Below, one piece after another: positions 22,615-32,297 of a stretch of 64,000 nt of DNA. The stretch spans positions 152,487,955 through 152,551,954 of the forward strand of contig NC_091122.1 of assembly GCF_040183065.1 (NCBI RefSeq). The letters are read 5' to 3'. How positions within the stretch are numbered: position 1 is the first letter of the stretch; the number at the start of each line of letters is the position of its first letter. Source of the DNA: Periplaneta americana (lineage: Eukaryota > Arthropoda > Insecta > Blattodea > Blattidae). The notes beneath the pieces were generated by a model, which saw only the letters and a program-made list of their open reading frames with translations, was not told the DNA's origin and made no database searches. The position numbers and the translations under genes are program-made.

Positions 22615-23645
22615 CAGGGATGTCGAACAGTGCTCTCAAACTGTGAAACGATTAATACCGTTTCCTACCATAGCTGAGCTGAAACGGCAGTCAGTAAGGC
22701 CAATCTGAGCTCGCTGTAGCAGTGTTCTGTACGCAGTGTGTTCATCAACTCTGGCGGCTGGTATGGCTATGAAACGACAATTCAAGATTTAATTCAGAAA
22801 ACCTTCCATCGCCATCCGGTGTTAGTATAACAAGCTTGGTTCGTGCTAGTTACAAAATTTGTGAAATTATTGCGACGGCTTCAAAGCTATTTACTGACGG
22901 AGAATTTGCGAAAGGCTGCCTCATAGCTGTTGCAAAAGAGATATGTCCGGAATACGTTAATGATTTTAAATCTATAAGTTTGTCACGTAATATTATTGCG
23001 GAGCGCATATCAGAAATGGGAGATAACTTGGAGGGACAACTGATAGCAAGAATGAAATTTTTTTCTAGTTACTCACTAGCTCACTAGCGCAAAGATACGG
23101 CGCAGCTAGCTATATTCATAAGGGGTCTCCATTCAGATTTCAATGTTCATGGAGATCTTATAGGTGTCATTTCACTAAAGGATCGAACTCGAGGAGAAGA
23201 TATTTTTGAATCTGTAACAAAAACTTTGAATAAATTTCACGCTAAAGTTATTAATTTTATACATCAAAGCAGTTTACGTTTCTGAACTTGAAGTTGCACT
23301 GCTACAACACAAACACACTAAGTTGATACTTTAAACATGATATTAACAATATTATTATTATTATTATTATTATCATTATTATCATTATCATCATCATCCA
23401 TCCATCCTCATGTAGGCCTACATTTTTGTTCATCAGAGTTTATCAAGTGCAAATCTAAAATTAGCTCCCAATCAATTAGTAAGATGTATAAAAGTTATCC
23501 AAGTATCAGCCGCAGCATTAGTAGTTTCGCTTTTGTTTACGATCATTCGACCGATCTGCCTGCTATCTGTGTTCAACAGTTGCACGGTAAGGGAGGAGTG
23601 AAGGCTCTTCATTTCACAGCTCGAGAGCGCTGTTCGACATCCCTG
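22615..23645 (+). mobile_element. hAT element, deletion derivative, TSD CTTTAAGA
   Basis: Terminal repeats start CAGGGATGTCGAACAGTGCT at the left and, on the other strand, CAGGGATGTCGAACAGCGCT at the right. A perfect 8-bp duplication CTTTAAGA lies at 22607-22614 and 23646-23653. Inside is part of a transposase gene, then an ATT/ATC-rich run at 23350-23400. At 1,031 bp it has lost most of the catalytic and dimerisation regions. Confidence 0.92.
22827..23265 (+). pseudogene. hAT transposase fragment (GTF2IRD2/ZBED5-like)
   Basis: The first segment reads RASYKICEIIATASKLFTDG, EFAKGCLIAVAKEICPEYVN and SLSRNIIAERISEMGDNLEG, ending SSYSLA. A small deletion then shifts the frame. The second segment continues KDTAQLAIFIRGLHSDFNV, then RTRGEDIFESVTKTLNKF. 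This matches the middle of hAT proteins related to GTF2IRD2 and SCAND3/ZBED-type transposases. The deletion falls on the ALDESTD-like stretch that carries a catalytic Asp. Confidence 0.8.
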
Positions 23646-23689
23646 CTTTAAGATGTGGAACAAGTTACAATTTTACAAGAGTACAATTT

Positions 23690-23878
23690 TTTGGCGAGAT
23701 GTAGTGAGATGAGGCCGAGGATTCGCCAACAGATTACCAGATATTTGCCTTGCGGTTGGGGAAAATCTCGGAAAAAACCCGACCAGGTAATCGGACCAAA
23801 CGGGGGTGCAGTGAGGTGATGCCGAGGACTCGCCATAGACCACGTGGCATCCGCCCCACGGCTTGGGAAAACAATATA
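23690..23878 (-). mobile_element. SINE family B fragments, two overlapping copies
   Basis: Reverse-strand SINE body occurs twice in the same orientation. 23690-23802 contains GAGGCCGAGGATTCGCC and AAACCCGACCAGGTAAT; 23803-23878 starts again from TGATGCCGAGGACTCGCC. Neither has an intact tRNA-like head. The orientation is opposite to the copy at 6918. Confidence 0.65.
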
Positions 23879-23879
23879 A

Positions 23880-24536
23880 ATGTAATCGGAAAATACGGTT
23901 ATTTTTACGTGGTAAGACTCACGCGGCGACTCTGAGGGGGCCGAGAGTCAGGCTGCATTCATTACAAAGTTAAATAGACTTTAGAACAGAGTCTGTACGT
24001 GGCTGGTGCTGTGTAAAATTCTACTCCCATAATAATTTATCTTTTGTTTCACGTACAGTATTACAAAGTCTCCTTGTTAAGACATTTGTTTCAGTTGTTA
24101 TCTTGTATATCTGTCTTTGTTCCTTCTACTAACGCTAGGACGTCCTATGTTGTGTTATGTACCTGGTTGTCACTCCTACTCACAGTGTCGCAAGGGAATA
24201 AATAATTAAAGAAACTGACAGTTCAGAAGTGGGACGAATAATGAATGCAGCTTGCTAATGGTCTCTTACAAGAGAACTCTATTTGCAGACAATTTTCTAC
24301 GGAATAAGCCTCGAATTATTTAATCCAGACTTTATAATTTACTCATTTCCCATCTGGCCATAACAACAGTTCAACAAAAGAACATTTTGCATATGTATTT
24401 AAAGAATTAACAGACAAACAGACTCTGAACGTTCAATTCAATTTCACGTGCGATATTATTCTTCTCTAGTGTTAATATTATATTATATAATTCCATTGCC
24501 GCTGTAATTTAAATTTTAGTTCCTATTTTATTTTAC

Positions 24537-24537
<1 letters not shown>
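23880..24537. other. Intergenic, no gene recognised
   Basis: No ORF, repeat or RNA gene that I can support. Confidence 0.45.

Positions 24538-24607
<70 letters not shown>
24538..24607. repeat. (TTA)n microsatellite
   Basis: About 22 units. Confidence 0.95.
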
Positions 24608-24608
<1 letters not shown>

Positions 24609-24715
24609 ATATTTCCTATATTTCTCTTATATTAATATTGTATTATATAATTTCTGTAACTGTAATTTTAATTTTATTTCCTATTTTATTTTATTTTATA
24701 TTCTCTTATAGGCCT

Positions 24716-24900
24716 ATTAATATTATATCTGAACTGCGACCGAACACGAGCGCTGCTCATTCGGTCTCAAATTTTGTTAATACTACTGCATCTCCTTTTT
24801 TATATTGATAGCATTATTTTATTTTTATTTCTCTTGTTTGTTTGTAATTATATTCTTTATTCTGTATATTTAAATTTAAATAAATTTAAATATAAATTAT
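24716..24900 (+). repeat. Probable retroelement 3' end
   Basis: The block GAACTGCGACCGAACACGAG, then CGCTGCTCATTCGGTCTC, is followed by T-rich sequence and TAAATTTAAATAAATTTAAA. I believe this is a widespread insect LINE 3' UTR, but only one copy is in the window and no coding part is attached. The call is from memory of similar sequences. Confidence 0.35.
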
Positions 24901-24901
24901 A

Positions 24902-25113
24902 CAGAGTGTTCCAAATTGATGTATACACTCTTTGAAATACTATTTCACAGCAAAGAAATGAGATAGAAATACGATTTTTGCGGTTTATGATTCAGAAGTC
25001 AGTGGAAAGCGTGGAAACATGTTCATCTGTTTATAAACAAACATGGCGGTGCAATTATCGTTCGATGAACGTAAGTGGATACTGAAATGTTATTGGAATG
25101 TTGAGGTTCAACG
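24902..25113 (+). mobile_element. Mariner/Tc1-type element, left end only
   Basis: The left TIR CAGAGTGTTCCAAATTGATG follows a TA. An ATG at about 25044 starts MAVQLSFDERKWILKCYWNV, the DUF4817-like N-terminus of insect mariner-type transposases. The sequence breaks at 25113, where a composite SINE begins. The rest of the element is not found nearby. The same family recurs at 25772-26618. Confidence 0.8.
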
Positions 25114-25450
25114 ACGTTGGAGGACGGCGCTTATTCCGTCGGATCCTGGCCAACTAGTCACTCATTACGAGTGCACCTCAGCACATGTGTGGACTTCGGT
25201 CCTAGGTTCATAGATATCTATGACGTAGTGCAGAGGACGGCCACTAGAGGGAACCTAAAAGTTGGAACTTAAAACTGAGACGATTCTTCCGACGCCGGGG
25301 TGGAATCCGGTGTGGCTTAGTGGATAAAGCGTCTGCACGTAGAGCTGAAAACCCGGGTTCAAATCCCGGCGCCGGAGAGAATTTTTCTCTGTTCCATTAC
25401 TCTTTCATCGTATTTTTAGTTAAGTTTAAGTCTTTTTAAGACACTGTTCT
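25114..25450 (+). mobile_element. Composite tRNA(Tyr)-like SINE
   Basis: An upstream non-tRNA part of about 190 bp begins near GGCGCTTATTCCGTCGGATC. It is joined to a 71-nt tRNA-like unit at 25306-25376, and a T-rich 3' part follows. Two modules in one SINE suggest a composite element. Its exact ends and TSD are not clear. Confidence 0.6.
25306..25376 (+). ncRNA. tRNA-like SINE unit with anticodon GTA
   Basis: It folds as a cloverleaf. The acceptor TCCGGTG pairs with CGCCGGA. The D stem is GCTT/AAGC. The anticodon stem is TCTGC/GCTGA (one T-T mismatch) with loop ACGTAGA, giving GTA (Tyr). The T arm is CCGGG-TTCAAAT-CCCGG. A-box-like TGGCTTAGTGGA and B box GGTTCAAATCC are intact. The context is a retroposon, so it is unlikely to be a working tRNA gene. 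Confidence 0.7.
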
Positions 25451-25771
25451 TCTACAGTATTGTCCAAGAGGTTTTACTGATTCGTCACCACGAAGAAAGA
25501 AAATGCAACTTTTATGAAATTGCAACCCACAGAATTTTTTAAACTTTCATATGCTTGCATTTTAAAATTAGCTTTTATGGACATAAAACAAACCAATTCG
25601 CAAACGGCGAGCTGACTTTGGTCCTTTTATGAGGAATTTCTGTATAGTACTACAAAAACTTTCCAACAACCACTGTCTCCAAGTTACACATGTGGAGAGT
25701 GTGTAAATATGACTAAACTGTGGTCAATATTCATGTTAGGCAGGTGGTCAACTTACAGAGTAAATTCTGTA

Positions 25772-26618
25772 CAGTGTATCCCAAAGTGATGTATACACTT
25801 TTTGAAATACTATTTCATAGCAAAAAAGGAAAAAAAAAAATGAGAAATACGATTTTTGCGGTTTATGATTCAGATGGCAGTGGAAATTATGAACGTAAGT
25901 GGATACTGAAACGTTATTGGCAAGTGGAGAATGTTGTTGAGGTTCAACAACTTTGAATTTGAAACACAATCACCAACAAGGTTAACTATCACAATAATCC
26001 GAGACAAGTTTGAAGTCGACGGAACGGTGCAAGGTGTGTTGAAAGGGCAGTGTGGAAGAAAGGGAAGTTCCACCGATAACGAGAGTGTTGATGCAGTCAT
26101 GCAGGCTTTTGCATAATCCCCAAAGAAGTCAATGAGGCAATGTTCTCGTGAGATCGGTATCAGCAAATCCAGTGTTCATCGAATTTTGCGACCTCAAAAA
26201 TGGAAACCTTACATTCCGAGACTTTTCCACGCACTAAATGAGGACGACCCAGAGATGGATAGGACGAAGAGGAAGTGCTGCGGAGTTTTCACCTCGATCT
26301 CCGGATTTAACCCCTTCAGACTTCTACCTATTGGAAGCTCTAAAGGACACTGTGTACTGTACGCCACAAAACCACAAACACTGGAGGAACTAAGAGTTCA
26401 GATTGAACATGTCTGTAATGATATTCCATTAGCAACAATCCAGTTGGTATGTCAGTCCAGTTGTACGTCGTTATTGCGAGTGTACTGTGGTAGAAGGAGG
26501 TCATTTTGAACATGTACGGTCTTAAGGAATACAAAACCCCAAAAATCGTATTTCTGTCTCATCTCGTTGCTGAGAAGTAGTGTTTCAAAATGTGTATACA
26601 TCAATTTGGGATACTCTG
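25772..26618 (+). mobile_element. Mariner/Tc1-type element, 847 bp, internally deleted
   Basis: The left TIR is CAGTGTATCCCAAAGTGATG; the right, on the other strand, is CAGAGTATCCCAAATTGATG. The left flank is TA; the right has TG, a probable mutation. The coding sequence jumps from the DNA-binding domain straight to the end of the catalytic domain. Confidence 0.85.
25870..26509 (+). pseudogene. Mariner/Tc1-type transposase, central deletion
   Basis: ERKWILKRYWQVENVVEVQQ is followed, after a frame break, by [40 protein letters not shown] and [20 protein letters not shown] form a helix-turn-helix region. The next residues are already the C-terminal end: [19 protein letters not shown] in one frame, then [31 protein letters not shown] and VEGGHFEH in others. 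The first two catalytic Asp residues are in the deleted part. Confidence 0.8.
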
Positions 26619-26837
26619 TGAAATTAAAATTATATGTCTTGATATCCCATGTATAAAACGACAAGACAGTGTGGGTAAAAATGTGTAATAATGCTTCTAG
26701 GTTTCCTGTTTTTAATTTTATGAAGAAATACAATTTAAAAATGTTATAGGAGGCAAAAAGAAAAAGAAATGTTTTGAACATTTTTTTTTAATTATGCATT
26801 TAATTTTTAAAAGATGTGCCAAGGAGTCTCTTTTTTC

Positions 26838-26894
<57 letters not shown>

Positions 26895-27260
26895 GTAATA
26901 ATAATAATAATAATATATTTCCACCTGATTATACATATTACGTACATGATGATACCCGAAAGAGCACATTTTCTTTCTCGGGTGCAGTTCATCTGCTATA
27001 TTAAATTCCAAATAAAATAAAAAGGCATAATGTAGTAAAAATGAACATAAAACAAAGAGAGCAAATGCAATACATACGGAATGAAGTAGATAAAACACAA
27101 CGAGAATAATGAAAGTACGATCTATAATAATAGATTATATATAATACAACAAAAGTGAGCACAATACAATGCAATGGATGATAGACAAACACATCGCAGA
27201 CGGATGAATAATATTTGAACATAATATAAAAATGCTTGCTACCTATATAAGTTTAATGAA
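26619..27260. other. Intergenic with (AAT)n at 26838-26914
   Basis: Besides the microsatellite, I see only AT-rich sequence. The long tyrosine, isoleucine and asparagine runs in translated frames come from the repeat. Confidence 0.5.
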
Positions 27261-27414
27261 TCTATACTAATAATAAATCTGTAGCCAAAATTTTTCTGGT
27301 AATTTTCGATTTTCCAAAAATAATTGGTGTTAACATGTATAATTAACAACTCTGAAACCGAAAATCGCTTTTTTGAAATTTTTGTTTGTATGTTTGTCTG
27401 TCTGTTTGTCTGTT

Positions 27415-27460
<46 letters not shown>

Positions 27461-28457
27461 GATGTTTGTTACCTTTTCACGCGATAATGGCTGGACGGAT
27501 TTCGATGAAAATTGGAATATAAATTAAGTTCGTTGTAACTTAGATATTAGGCTATTTGGCATTCAAAATACGTTATTTAAAAGGGGGGTTATAAGGGGGC
27601 CTGAATTAAATAAATCGAAATATCTCGCTTATTATTGATTTTTGTGAAAAGTGTTAAATAACAAACGTTTCTTTAAATATGATTTCTGATACGTTTTATT
27701 CTCTGAAAAATTTTGATAGGACTGATATTTAAAGAGATAAATGAGTTTTAAAATTAAAATAACTGCCATCTAAGGCCGTGTAATGAAGTAAAAAACAAAA
27801 TAATGACTTCGTCTATAAGGGGCCTTGGACACAACAATCGAAAGCTATGAAACATAACCTACAGATAATGTTTCTGTGTTTGTATGAAGTAATATCGGAA
27901 GCTAAGTTAACCGATTTGTATAATTAATTATTATTTCACCATTGGAAAGTGTAGTTTCTCTAGATGGACATAATGCTATAATGTTATTACAGTAACTTGA
28001 GGACAGGTAAGATTAAAATAGATTGTTATGCACAGAAAACTTGATAGGCTACTCTGTACATTCGTTTCCTGTATTTCCTAAAATAATTTTTATCTCCACA
28101 TTCATTTTTATCTCAGATAATTAACTAACAACGAGAGTGTATTGATTTAGTATGCAATAATAGTACGTTAGCTTAGCAGTCCATTATTTTATAATTCAAA
28201 TTTTAACTATGCTCAATTGAATCATGTTAAAATACATAAAATATATATGCAATAAATGCAATGAAAAAAAATTTGGTAATGAGCCAAGCAGATTATGTTG
28301 CGCTGTTGTAAAAGTTGTTCCTTCTGAGATTCAAGAGCCCCCACAACAAATTAAAGCTTTCTAATTGGAGTACATCCGTTATCAACACACTTTTTACATA
28401 ATATAATATGACATATAATGTAATATAATATAATATAATATAATATAATATAATATA
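27261..28457 (+). mobile_element. Helitron-like element, copy 2, 5' part
   Basis: It starts TCTATACTAATAATAAATCT after an A, like copy 1, and follows copy 1 for about 1.15 kb, including an expanded (GTCT)n run at about 27396-27460. It ends in a TATAA-rich tract at 28393-28456, where copy 1 also breaks. No 3' end belongs to it directly. Confidence 0.75.
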
Positions 28458-28554
28458 TAAAAGGTAAAGGTATCCCCGTAACATGCCATGAAGGCACTTG
28501 GGGGGCATGGAAGTAGAGCCCCATGCTTTCCATGACCTCGGCACTAGACTGAGA
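28458..28554 (+). repeat. Unassigned repeat piece between Helitron copies
   Basis: About 97 bp beginning AAAAGGTAAAGGTATCCCCG, more GC-rich than its surroundings, separates two Helitron-like heads. I think I have seen this block dispersed in cockroach DNA, but the window holds one copy only. Confidence 0.35.
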
Positions 28555-29251
28555 TATACTAATAATAAATCTGTAGCCAAAATTTTTCTGGTCATCTTCG
28601 ATTTTCCAAAAATAATTGGTGTTAACATGTATAATTAACTATCCTGAAACCGAAAATCGCCTTTTTGAAATGTTTGTTTGTATGTCTGTCTGTCTGGATG
28701 TTTGTTACCTTTTCACGCGATAATGGCTGAACCGATTTATATGAAAATTGAAATATAAATTAAATTCGTTGTAACTTAGATTTTACGCTATATGGCATTC
28801 AAAATACTTTATTTAAAAAGGGAGTTATAAGGAGGCTTGAATTAAATAAATCGAAATATCTCCCTTATTATTAATTTTCATGAAAAATGTTATATAACAA
28901 AAGTTTTTTTAAAGGTGATTTCCGATAAGTTTTATTATATACAAAATTTTGATGGGACAAAATTGCACCAAAACGGATGTTCTCTGAACCAAATGATCAT
29001 ATTTTAATTATTTCCATGCAATAACAATTACGAAATATGTTACAGGAATTATCATTGCACTAAATGAGTGGTCTCTGGACCAAAATGATTACATTTTAAT
29101 TATTTAAATACAATTTAAATTAAGTGACATATTAAACGATTTATCCTTCTATCAAACACGAATGTTCCCTGGAGCAGACGTCCTATTTTAATTATGTAAT
29201 TACTTTATATTTATTTCTAACAAGTGCAGCGGAGCGCACGGGTACAGTTAG
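28555..29251 (+). mobile_element. Helitron-like element, copy 3, internally deleted
   Basis: The head (ATACTAATAATAAATCTGTA) runs to about 28957. It joins directly to the tail seen in copy 1, ending CGCACGGGTACAGTTAG (29251); the terminal CTAG of copy 1 is TTAG here. Its tail carries the uninterrupted target TTTTAATTATGTAATT at 29187-29202, which is the empty site for the DUF7869 element of copy 1. Confidence 0.75.
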
Positions 29252-30842
29252 TTTATAATAAATATAGAGAAATAATTTTACGTTTTATTCAATTTGAATA
29301 TTTTCTTTTTTAATATTTTGTAGTTCAATAATATTAGAAACCCGGGTTTGGCTTAATACAATCTTGGGCAAAAATATGAGTTACGATATTATTTTTTACA
29401 CCTAATTGGCTTTACATTTTTGTTCAATGAGAGGGCATGAAATCCTGTATCTTCTTGTATTATAGACATGATCGTCCGATATACTCCTAAAATGATTTCA
29501 ATGTTTATGGAAGTAATTTAGTAAGATGTTATGTATGATTTTGTTTGGTGTTCAATACATCAAATTGTCTATTTATGAGCTGTGTTGGACAATCGAAGAA
29601 TTTCAAACATATTTTAATGTTTTTCTTTTTTTAAGTAGTAATGGGAGAAGTAAAGATTATTTAATCCCATCCCATCCTATTATTCCATATTGTACTCGTA
29701 TAAGTGACTGAACTAAAGGTAGCTTATTGTCTGTGATTTAACTGGCATGAATTGTCGTTACTGTACAAATGACACAACTTATATAGGTAACAAAAATCTG
29801 CTATGTCTATGTTTGGATTCTTCATATTTAAAAATACATTACCATATTTTTACCATTTATGAACTTATTTTCTAAAATTTGTCTCAAAATTTGTGATCCC
29901 AAACATGTGTAGACTTTCAAACAGAGAAATACTTTTCAGTATATAAGTTTAACACTATGAAGAATAAGGAGAGCACGAATAAATAATTATGTGCAAAAGA
30001 TAGTAACAGAGAATTGAATAACAATGGTTCTTAAATGGCCCTCAAGCTCCCCTGATCTCAATTTTTTCGATGCTGTAATAATGTTGTCTCTGTATTGGAT
30101 AATCTTATACGATATCACAGTACATTTAATTCTTTTTTTTTTTTTTTTTTTTTGTCACTACGCCCTATAGGTATTGGTTTGGAGTCCTTAATTTGACTAA
30201 GATGTTTCTTGTAAACCATAATCATTTCCTGTGTTACTTCAATCCAGGATGTTTTCATTGGTCCAGCTGTTCTCAGTATATCAATCCATTATTCAGCTGT
30301 TTATACTGTGTCGTGGTTCTAGGTATTGGTTTAGGGTCTTTGACCGGAAACACACAGCGCTCCAAGCGATAAAATAAAGAAGCATGTAGTTGTGTGCTTT
30401 TGCAATACATGCGCGCTTCATTGCTGATAGGTGTGCAGCAACAAGCATAGGTTCCGACTTTTGTTTTATTGTTATATACTATTTCTAAAGTCATACAAAG
30501 CAAGGATTTCTGATGTGAAATTTGTATTGTTTTGGATCTCATTTGGTGTATATTGAGTATATTGAATATCGTACAGTCAGTGAAAACTTGTGCAATTGAC
30601 AAAGTCAAATAATGCATATAAAATAAACAATACAGACATAAAAAACAGTAAAATTGTATCAAAAAACACTCAATAACATTAACATTAAAAAATTCATTAC
30701 TATAAAAGGGTTTGTTGATCAACCAACCAGAGACAAGTCAGTTAAAGACTTTCTTTCCAGATTGAAAACAGATGTCGGAAATTTATGTGCAGTTTTTAAA
30801 GACATAATACAATAAATATTCATTGTTTTGGTTAGCCTACAG
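29252..30842. other. 1.6 kb with no clear gene
   Basis: At 30025-30080 the plus strand gives LKWPSSSPDLNFFDAVIM, which resembles the WP.RSPDLNP.DF block of a mariner-type transposase; only about 20 codons remain. A T26 run lies at 30128-30153. The 149-codon minus-strand frame at 30273-30722 has no features I know. Confidence 0.45.
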
Positions 30843-31310
30843 TAGTGGCAAAAAAACCAGACCCACCCTTGTAGCTGATTTCAGAGCCTTGTTCACTCCA
30901 GAGCCACGATAGACTGGTAACTAAGGGTCTATGCACAGACATTTCGCTAGCCCGCGCTACGAGTGTGCTAAACTAGCCCCGGCTATCGATTGATTACTTG
31001 TACAGGATTCATATCATATCATATCATATCATATCATATCATATCATATCATATAGCTAACACTGGTTTATGAATATGAAAAACATTAGTTCGCTGATCA
31101 TCCACCGGAAGCCCGCGCTAAGAATGTTTATGAATATGGCCCTAAGACTTCCGTGGTTCGAATCCTACCTGGGAAGGAAACTTTTTTTGTTCCTTATTCA
31201 AATTTATTACCAATACTTTTCGATTGCAGCGATACTTTATTACTTAATTAACTTATTATTCCCAGAACATGAATTTTACCAGCTTATTTTCTAATGGCTT
31301 TCGAAATGGG
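30843..31310 (+). mobile_element. Palindromic tRNA-like element, copy 1, truncated
   Basis: The left end AGTAGTGGCAAAAAAACCAG matches the ends of the copy at 61110-61694. It contains the same GC-rich core (TTTCGCTAGCCCGCGCTACG) and a (ATATC)n run at 31010-31054. A B-box-like GTGGTTCGAATCC occurs at 31152-31164. The order of the tRNA-like part and the core differs from copy 2, and the right arm is missing. Confidence 0.65.
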
Positions 31311-32240
31311 CTACGTCAGCAGTCGAAACTACAACAATTTCAATAGATTACTCGCTATCTTGTGAATGCGGGCGTGGCATGCGCAGTGGCTCATTTCGGG
31401 GACTTTGATTATTCCGTCGGTGCGGTTTTTTTTTGTCACTACTATACATTTAGGTTAGCCAGAAAGGTCACGGTTTCTGGTGTTGTATAGGTGAACATCA
31501 TTCCTATGTGTCAACATTTGTGAATTATAGACATGCAAGGAATACGATTCTGTGTTTAACTCAATTTGGCCGAAAAGTGGACTTGTGGTGTTTTGCAACT
31601 CGCGGCTTCAATTGTAAATCATCATATGCTAGATAATAATTTAAATCAACGTTATTGAATGTGAGACAGATATAAAAATCAGATTAAGATACTAATAAAT
31701 TGACTAAAAATATGAAATATTATTTGTGAGAGGGAAAATGAATTTTTGCTTTCGAAAATAATGACATACGGGAAAAGTCGTCATCAAGATAGAATACGGA
31801 ACGAGGCAAAATACCCTTTGTGAATTCTGCATCGCAAATTAGGCGCCAGCATTACATGTGGCCGAGGCTGGAGATTATCCCACCGCGCGTTGAATGAACA
31901 GAATAACATAATGTGAGTTGTGTTGTGTTATGCATTTTAATAGCCAAGAGAGATTGTAAAAGGGACACGTTCCCTAACGCCTGGCACATCTAAATTAAAA
32001 CAAAATATGAAAGTGATCTGCATTTTGTTATAAATAATTCTCGAAATCTAATTTTGTCAAAAAATAAATTTGGATTTTCACATGTTAATATAGCCCTAAA
32101 TTTTAATCATATTAATCTATAGATCCAGTGATTTAGGAGGAATATTAAATATTTTAAGGGGTGGCAGTATAGACTGATCTGAGCATGGTATGGTTTATTG
32201 ACATTTCTGGCTTCGAGCCAGCGGCTGTTATAGGTTCTTA
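31311..32240. other. Intergenic, no gene recognised
   Basis: AT-rich sequence and no supportable ORF or RNA gene. Confidence 0.45.
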
Positions 32241-32249
32241 CCAGGAGTA

Positions 32250-32297
32250 GGCGGAAACTGCACATTTTGATCCGGAAACTGCACACCGCTTCGGTAT
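32250..32297 (+). repeat. CGGAAACTGCACA motifs flanking the satellite
   Basis: GCGGAAACTGCACA and CCGGAAACTGCACA occur in tandem at about 32258 and 32270. A same-strand copy lies at 35032 beyond the array, with a near copy (CGGATACTGCACA) at about 34990. These may mark the edges of the element in which the satellite expanded. Confidence 0.5.

Noticed and set aside
25306..25376. Functional tRNA-Tyr gene
   Set aside because: The cloverleaf is good, but the unit is fused to a retroposon body, has no intron typical of eukaryotic Tyr genes, and has a mismatch in the anticodon stem.
26718..27098. Frames with long Tyr, Ile or Asn runs near 26.8-27.1 kb
   Set aside because: They translate the (AAT)n microsatellite.
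30273..30722. 149-codon minus-strand frame
   Set aside because: Composition typical of AT-rich non-coding DNA; no motif, and no supporting neighbours.
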